Source of the DNA: Spinacia oleracea
Lineage: Eukaryota; Streptophyta; Magnoliopsida; Caryophyllales; Amaranthaceae
Direction of reading: 5' to 3'
Assembly (NCBI RefSeq): GCF_020520425.1
Contig: NC_079487.1
Span: 110,642,141 to 110,706,140, forward strand
Length of the DNA: 64,000 nucleotides
Under the pieces are notes generated by a model. The model searched no databases, had not been told where the DNA came from, and was given only the letters and a program-made list of their open reading frames with translations. Made by a program: the position numbers and the translations under genes. Positions 46,626 through 57,500 of this stretch are shown piece by piece; the first letter of the stretch is position 1; each line of letters begins with the position of its first letter.

Positions 46626-48503
46626 TTTGTGCATGTGAATGTGCCATATTGTACTTTCTCCCATGCCAATTGTGTTTTTGACTTTGGGCTGAAATTCATA
46701 GTTGTTTGGTAGGTGCGTGATTGACCATTTATTGAAATGTTGATGTACTTTTTGGTACAGATTTTAGGTTGTGATTTAACTACTCATACATGTTTCTGTT
46801 TAGGTTCAAGGAATTCCCATTCAATTTATACCAGATTCTGATTAGTGACCTTTTTTCCCTTACGATTACGAATCCAGCATGTTGAAAGTCTTGATTCTAG
46901 TGAAATCGATGTTGTAGTATGACAAGGTCCTCTAATAAAATGGCTCATATACATTGTATTTTTGTTTTAAAGAAGGAAATCAAACATGATGAAAATTACT
47001 CTCATCTTATAAAAATACTGCACTACTCCATATTCCGTACTTGGTTTATGTGTTTTTTTTTGGTAGTTAAAAACAACTCTTATTCCTTTCATCACATGAA
47101 GATTTGATTAGTAAAAATAATTTCGTTTTAGTAAAATAATGGAAAGAGTATATTCTACGAAGTACATCTTTGTTAGATGCTTATTATTTTTTAATTATTA
47201 TTTAGAAAACTAATACGGTGCATACATGGAGTAAAAAATGAAATTGTGAAGCTAAATCAAACATTAATTACACAAATTGACGATCGATTTTATCATTCAT
47301 TCTAAGTAGTATCAACTTACGGAGTTTCAAAAAAAAAAAAAAAAATATGGAGTATCGATTTACTAAACATATTTTCTTTGAAATTTCACACAAGGAATAC
47401 CTGTGCATAAAGTTTGAAAGAATAGTTACTCCCTCCTTTCCGTAATACTAGCCCACTTTTCTTATAAAATTGTCCCTTAATACTCGCCCCGTTTCTATAA
47501 ATGATATACTTTAACGAATATTATATCATTTCTCTTAACCATGAACCCACATATATTTCTACTTTTTTAAAAAAAACACTAAAATATTTAACTCATCACA
47601 CCCGTTTATTTGGCACATTTCTCACTAACTATATTAAAAAAAAAGTACTCCACTATCAACTATCACCTAATAAATTACTCCGTATCAGTTAAGTTGCCTA
47701 AAACTATGTATCGGTCAAATCGGATCGAATATTGAGACAGAGGGAGTACAAAATTATAGCATGCGATTTTTGAGTAAATAATTTTCACTTTCTACAAGAA
47801 TATACCACGCAAAAAATCATAAAATGAAAACAACACATGAATATGAGTACTATTGAATTAAAAAGAGCTGTCTAGTCTCCAAAAGCGGATGCCAAATCCT
47901 CAATCAAATCCATTTGCCATTATTCCTTTATATATTTGTGTAACAATTAGCTAAATTCCTATCACACTGTCTAATAATTAATTCGTATTTAGATTTTCAA
48001 ACTACCCTTAATAGAATATCAGTTGGCTAAAAAACAGATGATATGTCAATATCCCCCTAATAATAATCTGGAGTATCATTTAAAAATCACAAAATTGAAA
48101 TAGGACTCCCAAAATAAAATAACTTTTTATTCAAATTCGGACACAAAAATTTAATATGTGGGATGTAAAATGAGATGGATAATTTTTTTTATATAATCTC
48201 CGTACAAAAACAAAGTAACCAAAGTCCAAATAACAGTCGCACTGGTCAACCCAAGTTAATTTCCTAGAATAAATATTCAATTTCCTTTTAACGGAAAATA
48301 ATAATTAAATTCCCTCCTTAAAACCCAAATAAATAAAAAAATTCCAACCTTTATGGTTTCTCCTCTGTTTTCTGTTCATACTTCTCTGTTTCCTCTTCAT
48401 TTTCACTTCAAACCTTTCTCCTTCTTCTTCCTCCTCCTCCAATGAAGAAACCACAAATTTCCATTTTTAAACCCCTAAATTATCTCTTAATTAATCTCAA
48501 TTT
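46626..48503 (+). other. Upstream region of CCR3 with a Stowaway MITE
   Basis: No gene is seen. 47429-47746 is a Stowaway MITE (CTCCCTCCTTTCCGTAATAC and ATTGAGACAGAGGGAG ends, TA at 47427-47428 and 47747-47748). Its right end is 757 bases before the CCR3 start codon. 48355-48440 is a CT-rich leader. Confidence 0.6.
48418..48442 (+). promoter_or_regulatory. CT-rich Y-patch-like leader of CCR3
   Basis: The pyrimidine tract CTCCTTCTTCTTCCTCCTCC lies about 65-85 bases before the start codon, the usual place of plant Y patches near transcription starts. Function is inferred only from position and composition. Confidence 0.4.
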
Positions 48504-50900
48504 ATGATGATCATAAAAAACCCACATATTTCTGCCATTTTTTTCTCTCTCTTCCTCTATCTTCCCACCACCCTCCATGGCCTCGGCTCCGGCTCAACTC
48601 TTTCAATCTCCTCCGAAACTAACACCGTTTGCGGCATCGTTTCTGGCGAGGTAAACCGTCGTATAGAGTGTTTCAAAGACGGTCAGTTAATTTTTATTCA
48701 ACCCAATATTTCTTACGACGCCATTGCTGGTGGTGGGAACTTTTTCTGTGGGCTTAGATCAGGTGGAAGAAGCTTACTTTGCTGGGATACAACCACAAAT
48801 TCATCCACATTTACCCCAAAAAGGATTTACTACAGCAACTCATCCTCATTAACAGATATTTCAGTTGGGGATAATCAGGTTTGTGGGGTAATTAATGGTA
48901 CAAATGAGGTACAATGCTGGAGAGGAGTGATGGGTTCAGATCAAAACCCATCTGGGTTTGATGCTTTTGGGTCAATTTCATCTGGGTCTGGGTTTTCTTG
49001 TGGGATTTTGATGAATAATAGTAGGGTTAGATGTTGGGGTAGTAATGAAACCCTAGCTTCTGAAATTCAAAATCAATTTGTGGGTTTTTCTATGGTTAAT
49101 TTAACAGCTGGTGGGCAACATGTTTGCGGGTTTAATTCATCTGGGTTTTTGGTTTGTGTCGGTAGGAATTTATCTGGGCAATTGGATTTTCCTTTTCATT
49201 TGAATGAATCATCTGGGTTTACAAATCTGGCACTTGGATCTGATTACAGTTGTGCAATTAGAAAATTGAATGGTTCTGTTGTTTGTTGGGGTGGAAATGG
49301 TTCGTATTCAAGTAATTCCATTCAAGGGGTTGATTTTGAGTTTTTGGTTGGTGGGTTAAATTTTATTTGTGGGTTAGTTACTAGGAATTCTTCAATTATG
49401 TGTTGGGGACCTGGATGGTTGAGTAATAATGCATCTTTGGGGATTGAACTTCCTTTACCAAAGATTCTTCCTGGACCTTGTGTTCAATCTGATAACTGTC
49501 AATGTGGTGTGTATCCTGAATCTGCATCTCTTTGTTATGGTTCTGGTAATATTTGCAACTCTTGTAGTGCTCCACCATTAGTACCGTCTATTGAAGTACC
49601 TCTGCCACCTCCGGTTTTGCCACCCTCAACATCGAGGGGATTAAGGAGAGGTCTTTTGGTGTTTGCCATTGTAGGGTCAGTTGGTGGGTTAGCTGGGATT
49701 TGTGCTATAGTTTATTGCTTGTATGCTGGTGTTTGTTTTGGTAGAAAGAAGATTCATAATTCAGTTCAACCAACGATCACTCGAGGGGGTTCGAGTAATG
49801 CTCATACCTCTAGCAATAGTCCCCCTTCGAGGTCCTTGACTCTTAGACGTCAAGGGTCTTTAGCATTTAGACGGCAAAGGAGTGGAACATCTGGTGCTAA
49901 ACACGCGGATAGAGCAGAGGAGTTTGCCTTCCAAGTACTAGCTAATGCTACTGACAACTTCTCATTGGACAATAAGATTGGTGCTGGTAGTTTTGGTGTG
50001 GTGTATAGGGGTAAATTAGTAGATGGTAGGGAAGTAGCAATCAAGAGAGGTGAAACAGGTCCTAAAACAAAGAAACACCAAGAAAAGGAGTGTGCATTTG
50101 AATCAGAATTAGCATTCTTGTCAAGGGTACACCATAAGCATTTGGTTAGGCTTGTTGGGTATTGTGAAGAGAGGGATGAAAGACTCTTGGTTTATGAATT
50201 CATGAAGAATGGAGCACTTTATGATCATTTACATGGTAAAAAGAATGTTGAGAAAAGAAACAGTGTAATCAATGCTTGGAAAATCAGGATTAAGATCGCG
50301 TTAGATGCTGCACGTGGTATAGAGTACCTACACAATTATGCAGTCCCGTCTATAATCCATCGCGATATCAAGTCTTCAAACATCCTTTTAGATGCTGATT
50401 GGATTGCAAGAGTGTCTGATTTTGGATTGTCTTTATTAGGTCCTGAATCTAATCAAGATTTCAGACCAACAAAAGCAGCAGGGACAGTTGGGTATATTGA
50501 TCCAGAGTACTATGGGTTGAATGTGTTAACTGCAAAGAGTGATGTTTATGGTCTTGGTGTTGTACTGCTTGAGCTATTAACAGGAAAGAAAGCAATATTC
50601 AAGAATGACAGTAGTAACAATGATGGAGATCCGATTAGTCTGGTGGATTTTGCAGTACCAGCAATTTTGGCAGGGGAACTGGTGAAAGTGTTGGATCAGA
50701 GAGTAGGATTGCCTGATGTTAATGAATCAGACGCGGTTGAGCTTGTTGCTTATACTGCGTTACATTGTGTCAACTTAGAGGGTAAAGACAGACCTACAAT
50801 GACTGATATTGTATCTAATTTGGAGCGCGCTTTAACCCAGTGTGATGATAGTCATGGTACTATGTCTAGTGCCGGAATATTATCTATTGCATCAGATTGA
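48504..50900 (+). CDS. CCR3: CRINKLY4-related receptor-like Ser/Thr kinase CCR3
   Basis: Intronless, 798 aa. A signal peptide (about 1-26) leads an extracellular domain of crinkly/RCC1-like repeats, each with a CG(I/L)xxG...CW pattern (about 30-325), as in ACR4. A Cys-rich part (CVQSDNCQCGVYPESASLCY onward) and a Pro linker follow. The membrane helix is about 384-410 (LLVFAIVGSVGGLAGICAIV), then a basic stop and a Ser/Arg juxtamembrane part. The kinase starts near 490: GAGSFG (493-498), VAIK lysine 514, HRD 619-621 in IIHRDIKSSNILLD, DFG 639-641, and GTVGYIDPEYYG. All catalytic residues are present, so it should be active. The C-terminal SIASD ending and HNSVQPTITR motif point to CCR3 (At3g55950) rather than CCR1, 2 or 4. 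Two ATGs stand in tandem (48504, 48507). The ligand is unknown. Confidence 0.94.
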   Translation: MMIIKNPHISAIFFSLFLYLPTTLHGLGSGSTLSISSETNTVCGIVSGEVNRRIECFKDGQLIFIQPNISYDAIAGGGNFFCGLRSGGRSLLCWDTTTNSSTFTPKRIYYSNSSSLTDISVGDNQVCGVINGTNEVQCWRGVMGSDQNPSGFDAFGSISSGSGFSCGILMNNSRVRCWGSNETLASEIQNQFVGFSMVNLTAGGQHVCGFNSSGFLVCVGRNLSGQLDFPFHLNESSGFTNLALGSDYSCAIRKLNGSVVCWGGNGSYSSNSIQGVDFEFLVGGLNFICGLVTRNSSIMCWGPGWLSNNASLGIELPLPKILPGPCVQSDNCQCGVYPESASLCYGSGNICNSCSAPPLVPSIEVPLPPPVLPPSTSRGLRRGLLVFAIVGSVGGLAGICAIVYCLYAGVCFGRKKIHNSVQPTITRGGSSNAHTSSNSPPSRSLTLRRQGSLAFRRQRSGTSGAKHADRAEEFAFQVLANATDNFSLDNKIGAGSFGVVYRGKLVDGREVAIKRGETGPKTKKHQEKECAFESELAFLSRVHHKHLVRLVGYCEERDERLLVYEFMKNGALYDHLHGKKNVEKRNSVINAWKIRIKIALDAARGIEYLHNYAVPSIIHRDIKSSNILLDADWIARVSDFGLSLLGPESNQDFRPTKAAGTVGYIDPEYYGLNVLTAKSDVYGLGVVLLELLTGKKAIFKNDSSNNDGDPISLVDFAVPAILAGELVKVLDQRVGLPDVNESDAVELVAYTALHCVNLEGKDRPTMTDIVSNLERALTQCDDSHGTMSSAGILSIASD

Positions 50901-52099
50901 AAATCAAGCAAAATTGATTGGGATTTTTGGCATTCTTTTCTTTTAGCTTTCCTACATTTTGTATTGATCATTTTTTACATGACTAATACATGTTTACGGA
51001 ATGTATATAATTCATTATCAGGCATATTTGTTGTAGAGTAGGAAAACTTGATTAGTTTCGCCCCTGAAAATTTACAAAGTAAAGTGTAAATTTAAATTTC
51101 TTTTCCGTTCACTATATTTACTTTTTTCAAACTTTTCTTTCGAATCTGAGACATGTACGCAAACCTTCAGTTTTAACCACTAGACCAAGACATTATTGGT
51201 TTCGCTGTCCTTTTTGAGATTTCCCTTATGGGTATGATGCATGAATTTGGGTCAAGCAATCAAAATCAGAAGAAGGAACAAGGAAGACCCTTAAATTAGA
51301 TAAGAAAATCTTGTGGAACTCTTGAAAAAGGATGTTATACCAGGAGACTTGGCAATGACCTTAATAACCTTTATAAAAAATAGAAACGGTCTAAAGAGAC
51401 GACGGTCTTAAGCGGAGTCTATGAATTTTCAAGTCATACTGGCGATGGAATGGCGTTTTCTAAATAATGGATTTGGTATATTGACATGCAACATTTTTAT
51501 ATTTATTTTAATTGGAAATTTGGGTAATTTTTCTAGATATAACATCACAACTTACGAACATACAAGCAGCTGAGATGTTGGGTGTCATGAGTAGCTTAGA
51601 TATCCTATTATGGAAAATGACACTAATAATTGACTCATTCCATTGTATTTTTAAGAAGTAAATTCAAAGAATAATGTACGTTCTAGAGATTTTTGTTGGA
51701 AATTTGTATCTATAAGAACATTTCATGTCCTTCGGATTTCATCTATCTATCATAGATTCCTAGAAAGTGTTGTTTCATCTAATTGATCACACTAGAGAAG
51801 TTGCACACTTATTAGCAAATACGAAGTACTTTTTATATACTCGGTACGTATCTATGACATGTATGTAGTATCTATATCAGTAATATCACACATCCAAAGT
51901 ATAGTGCCACACTAAGTCACAATGCGACTTGGACTAGTCCATGCTACTTTGTGTTTTTTACAGTGTAAATAAATTGACAAATAAGTGATTCATGTGGACT
52001 ATGTCATCTTTAATAACACCTTACTATTAAAAACGTATAGGAAATGAGGTATATAGAGTAATTAAGTATAAATAGGTTCACATGGACCATGAAACTATA
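50901..52099 (+). other. 3' flank of CCR3 and intergenic DNA
   Basis: The 3' UTR probably covers the first 100-150 bases. Beyond this I see no gene. Confidence 0.4.
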
Positions 52100-52281
52100 G
52101 GAAAATGTTTGGTTGACCCTAAGAGTTGGCAACCCCTAAGATACATAAAACATAAAATAATATATAAGCATAATTAATTGGAGAGAGAAAGTGTTGTATG
52201 TAAAGTTTCAATGCATTTGTAACCAATCAAAATTCAATATTGAAAGGGTTACCAACCCTTAGGGTCACTCTATCATTGTCC
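52100..52281. mobile_element. MULE-type MITE with 9-bp target duplication
   Basis: Left end GGAAAATGTTTGGTTGACCC then TAAGAGTTGGCAACCCC. The inverse of the right end is GGACAATGATAGAGTGACCC then TAAGGGTTGGTAACCC. The exact 9-mer GAAACTATA flanks it (52091-52099 and 52282-52290). A 9-bp duplication with TIRs of about 40 bp is the Mutator signature. Length 182 bp. Confidence 0.85.
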
Positions 52282-53387
52282 GAAACTATAAAAGTATGGA
52301 TTTGTTAAGATATGAAAACTAGAGCCACAAATCCTAATAAGTGGATAGGATATGGATTATGATTGTTGTAATACTAAAAACCATAAGAATAGAAATTCCA
52401 AACCAATAAATATTGGCATTGAATTTGGTCAAAATAGGTGGACCTAAATAAATATAATTGATTCCAAAAATATAATGTGCAAATGTGCAATTGCTGTTTT
52501 CTTCCAAAGTTTGATGCATACATTACATGCCCAAAACCAAAATAATCCAATTTGACACTCTAAAAGTAGAAAGTGACAAAGGAGGGCTCTTCTTCTTTCC
52601 TACATTTCTAAGGTCTAACAACCTAACAGAAGAACCCACCACCTTGTTAATAATAAATAAAGCCTTACACTTTTCATTATTAATTAGTTTTATAATTTAA
52701 AAATTTATACAAATCCAGCAATTTTATTAAATTAGTCGGTGCCTCAGCCTTTAATTTTAATTTAAAATAATCCAACGCATATGTTTCATTTGGCCGGTGT
52801 ACGTGGTCTCTATGCATTATCCATCTAGCTCTGTTGAGTTGTGTTACATATTTACACTGAAATTAATGTGTGTTTAAAGTGCAGTTTATTTACTATTGTG
52901 AAATATAGGCCTGAATTGCACCCATTAGGAGGAGTCATAGTCTAATGTTAACGTGTATTGAATATGATGAATTATCTTCATAGATTTAGTTAGTGAGACT
53001 AGTCACAAGACATTCTATGTACTCTTCTATCTATAAAAATAAATAACGATCGTAGCTGTAACAATTTACAAATTAACCGAGTATGTAGCACGGAGTAATT
53101 CATATAGATTACAGAAGTGGGGCACGAATATTAATTTGGACACAAAGAAAACCCTATCGAATATCATAGTAATCAAAGAAATGCTTATAAGTTATAACTA
53201 AAGCATGTCCTCACCCAGGAAATGTCACTTGGTAGAGTGGAAGTAGCTGTTTTAGCATTTTATCAATTTATTCCCCTTTTTGGATCCACATGTATGGATT
53301 GTGGAAACATAGCTGCATACAACTAAATTCACCATATTTCATTTTTATTGCTATCCAATCCATACACATTATAGATATACTCAACCA
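52282..53387. other. Intergenic stretch
   Basis: No gene, RNA or clear mobile element is visible in this AT-rich segment. Confidence 0.4.
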
Positions 53388-53530
53388 AGTGTGTCTTGGC
53401 CTAGTGGAAAGGATTCCACCTTCCAATCAAAATGTTGGGGGTTCAATCCCCACTAGGGGCACTTTGAGGGAAGGTTCCCCTTATCACTCCCCCCACTCTC
53501 AAAGTGTCTAGTCTGCTTATCACTTAGGAT
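53388..53530 (+). mobile_element. tRNA-derived SINE fragment
   Basis: An A box (TTGGCCTAGTGGAAAGG) and a strong B box (GGGGTTCAATCCCCAC) are spaced as in a tRNA, but the outer stem does not pair, so it is not a tRNA gene. A non-tRNA body follows. No target duplication was found. Confidence 0.65.
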
Positions 53531-53753
53531 GATGCAAGACGAATAAAGCACAAAGGAAATGTAGACATGGAAGAGAATAGTCGTCCAAGATAAAAGAAGG
53601 AAGTCGAAATCATGTGGTTCAATCTTGTAGCTCTACGTACAATACAAGTTAAAGGACCAAACAAACATATTTGACTGTCATTCAATTCAGATGTTCTTTA
53701 ATTTTGGCAGGGATGCTTATTGCTGATTGCTTTACCCTTTTCCCCTATTAATA

Positions 53754-54010
53754 CTTCCCCCGTTTCACAATAGATGCATCATTTCTCATTGCACGTATAC
53801 CAACGCGCTTATTTGAACATTAATATCTCTAAATGCGTATAAGTAAAAATTATAAAAAGTTGATATTTGGAATCCTTGCATTAATACAATTTAACAAGAT
53901 CTCACTTGACTATGTTTTTTCTTACACAACAGTGAAAGAAAGGTTGTCAAAGTTAATTGATGAATAATGCGCAAATGAGAAATGATGCATCTATTGTGGA
54001 ACGGAGTAAG
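53754..54010. mobile_element. Stowaway-type MITE
   Basis: The left end CTTCCCCCGTTTCACAATAG continues ATGCATCATTTCTCATT. The right end inverts to CTTACTCCGTTCCACAATAG with the same continuation, giving a TIR of about 37 bp. TA flanks at 53752-53753 and 54011-54012. Confidence 0.87.
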
Positions 54011-54596
54011 TATTAGATACTCCGTATTAGATTGTTGACCCCTCTTTCCATTCCTCTTTTGACCAGATGCCCTCACATTCCCTGCCACCCTCTCGTATAT
54101 GTTACACAAACATAAACTAATTAAACAGCCCTCAAAATTTTTACAACATATAGTTTAAACCACTCGATTGGTAGGCAGTAATAATAACTAGTTACAGTAC
54201 CCACTTACCAATTACCATGATGAATCAAAAGAATTACAGAGTAGGTAGGCCCGTACAGTAATAATTTCCAACAACACAAGCTAGGCAACATACTGTACTT
54301 GTTACATACTTGATACTTCGTATTCCTTTATATGTCCACAAGTAGGATGTTACAAGTTACAACTCTCATAAGAGATAAGATACAAACTATTTTGTATAAC
54401 ATTTTTCACACTCGATGTACATTTTAAACGCCTGATTTACAACTCTGCAAGTAAAAAAACTTCTATAATACGGAGTACTAGCTACGTAGAATATAATTCC
54501 ATATTGTGTAACAAAAATAAAGTATAATCATGTATTCATGTCTGTAAAATATCCCTCGTTTTCTAATCACAAACAAGTAGAATTTGCTAGTGGTTG

Positions 54597-57500
54597 TTAA
54601 ATCCTTTGGTATCTTGTCTTTGCACGCTGTTCTTCAAGTTCATTCATCCAGTCATTGAGCGACAAGATACCCTTGTATCCATAGTATGCTAAACCGACTA
54701 GAGCTACCAAAACAATGATCAACATAACAAATCTTTGCAGATAGGTTAAGAATTTCTGTTCATAAGCAGATAACTAGTATTAGTCAAGTCCAGGAAATCA
54801 CTATGGATTTAAAGATGGATAATATCATTCACTAGAGAGGGCATAAAAAGCACCTGGAATTTTGAAACTTGGTTTGTTTCTTGTACTCGCTCACGCCTCT
54901 TTCGTCGCTTTGGTACATGTGTTTCATTCTCGATCACCTTTTCCTGTTTTTCAAGCAGCAAGTAAAAAAGAAGTTGATTTTACATCCAGAAAGAAGTGGA
55001 AAAGTGGTCATTCGGTTAGTTCTGGTCCCATATTCGGTTCAATCAGGATAATACCGGGCCATCTAAGTTTGAGTTTGGGCAGGGAAATTGGCTACAATGG
55101 TAAGCTTTTCCAGGTCTACATCCAGTTGGGATTACAATATGAAATTAAAATTAAGTACTGGAAATCAGCTAAGATGCTCAACTTTGTATATATCTAGAAG
55201 AATTAGACTAATTACCGAACTGTTAATAGTGAAGGAGTATTTTTTTTTTATTTTAAGACTTCTTTCTACCATCAAACTTCCGGTCACCTAGGTAGCAGTA
55301 TGTATGCATTGCTTTAATATAGGATGCATTAAGAGGAAGCTATGGGAAGAGTAAGAACTGTTATTTATCAAGTGCTATATAAAATTTGTGTTGCATGGCC
55401 AACGCAATAGCAGCAGGAAAGCAGCTTAAGCCAAGCAAGAAAAGGTTACCTCTGGTGCCTTAGATTTTCGCTGCAGTAATTCTGACTCAACAGCTTGGGC
55501 TTTTTTCTTACAGCTGGAATCACAGGAAAGAAGTCCATTTCCAAATTGTGTTCTATGTATATCTTTAGGGTCACGACCAGAATTTCTATAACCGGTTTGA
55601 ACATCAAGACACAACCACTCCTTTTTCAAGTTGTTGCATCTGCATCGAACAGTAACCTTGCAAATAGGGAAAAAAAACTACTTTAGATGAAAGGTGGAAC
55701 AAAGAATGATAGAATGTAAATATTGAGCTATGGAAAAAGAATATTTGCATTCTGAAATGTGTCAGATTGTTTGTGCAATACTTAAAAACTCCCACAAAAA
55801 GAGCAACTCAAGAGTAGCCACCTTTTTACTGCATTTCTCTGGTGAAGGACAAGGACCAGGATGACAAATCTCCGGGCATAGATGCGTACAATTAGATAAC
55901 TTTCTGCAAATACAACAAAATACATCATAAACTGGGAATAGATCCTAAGTTCATCATAAAAAAATATTTTTAAAAAATCACTCCAAGATCCCAATTTTTT
56001 TTTAAAATGCATATTCACATGATCTCTACTCATCCAGTTGAAAAACTGTATTTAATCCATATATTGTTTAATAAAATGGCATTCAACCAGAATTGAATTG
56101 TTACAGAAAATATGCTTCCTCAATTTCAACATATAAGACATTTTAGTCGATTCTTTTTTGTTTGAAAATATAATTCATGCTACAATATCAATACAACATT
56201 TAACCAAGATTAAAAGGTGTTTTTTTTATACATACACTATCAAGCATCAATACAATAATGTATGTCATTTGACGTCCCTAAGTAAATTTACATTAACCAA
56301 ATCTTAATATGCATAAAATGGTCAACATGTTTTTTACTTAAAGTCAACAAGGTCGAACTTTTCGAACTCGCAGGTTTACCATTATCAGAAGTGATCTATG
56401 TGCCCTTTATATTTTACATAAACAATTTTCTTGTTTAGCTGACAATATTCTAATAGTGTTCCTGTTTTTACTTCGTAAGCTGATCATACTGTAGGGTCTA
56501 GGACTCTAGGTGACTATGTTATGAGAACTTATGACTGTCTCCTCATGGTTCAAGGCTTCAACTTATGCCTATCGAAGAAGCAAAATCCAGAGGTTTCAGT
56601 GAACAACTAATGTCTTTGTTCCAACACCATATTAAACCTAAACGAATACTCCATATAAATATTTTAATTTTGATATGTATTTGTTAGTTTTGACTTCTAT
56701 TGTAGATGCCGTATGACTTCAAATTAATGATTAATCTACTTTCAAAAAACAAAAACATAAGTAATGTTCGCACAGGTACAGACACCTGTTAGAAGCGTGA
56801 ATCTCTTTGTAAAATTTCCTTTAAAAAGGATGTATAGGTTTTACCTGTGGCAATCTCCACCACATGAACGAGCACTCAGTTGTTCCTTTTCGGATAAGGT
56901 GTTGTAGTATATACATACAAAGGCATGGGTCATTGCACCGCAATGACATGAACGCTTCAAGAGCACTTTGCACGGGGGGCATTCTTCAGGATGGCATCTC
57001 AGTGGGCAAGGGTGTGAACATGAAGGTGCCCTTTTCTGAGATCAAGGAAATAGCACTTTAGTCATCAGCAGAAAAACATACTCTGTGAACTCACAAATAA
57101 CTGAATAACTGAACAACTCCAGCTGCCGAGGAGGATCACAGAGACAAAGAGCTAAACGTAAAAAAATAAACAAAGAGAAAAATTACAATATTTACAATGA
57201 AAAGGAACTCCAATTACAAAGAAAGAAGAACTACAAAAAAGGGGGACCAGAAGTCCATGGACTGCTGTACATTACAATTCTACTATTATAGGTGATATCT
57301 CTCCTTCACTACTCCCAATCAACAAAATAAAAATTTATGGTGGATGTCCGGATGCAATTTCTTTACTGATCTACATTAGTTAGGAGCAAGACCGCAATAC
57401 TAATGCATTTAGACCTCCCCAAAACTTTTGATCTGTACAAGGTAGAGGCTATTGTACTAACATGAAATGTCAAACAATAATTGGACCAAAAAAGTATATT

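Noticed and set aside
53390-53462. Possible tRNA gene
   Set aside because: A and B boxes are present but the acceptor arms do not pair and a non-tRNA body follows. A SINE head explains it.
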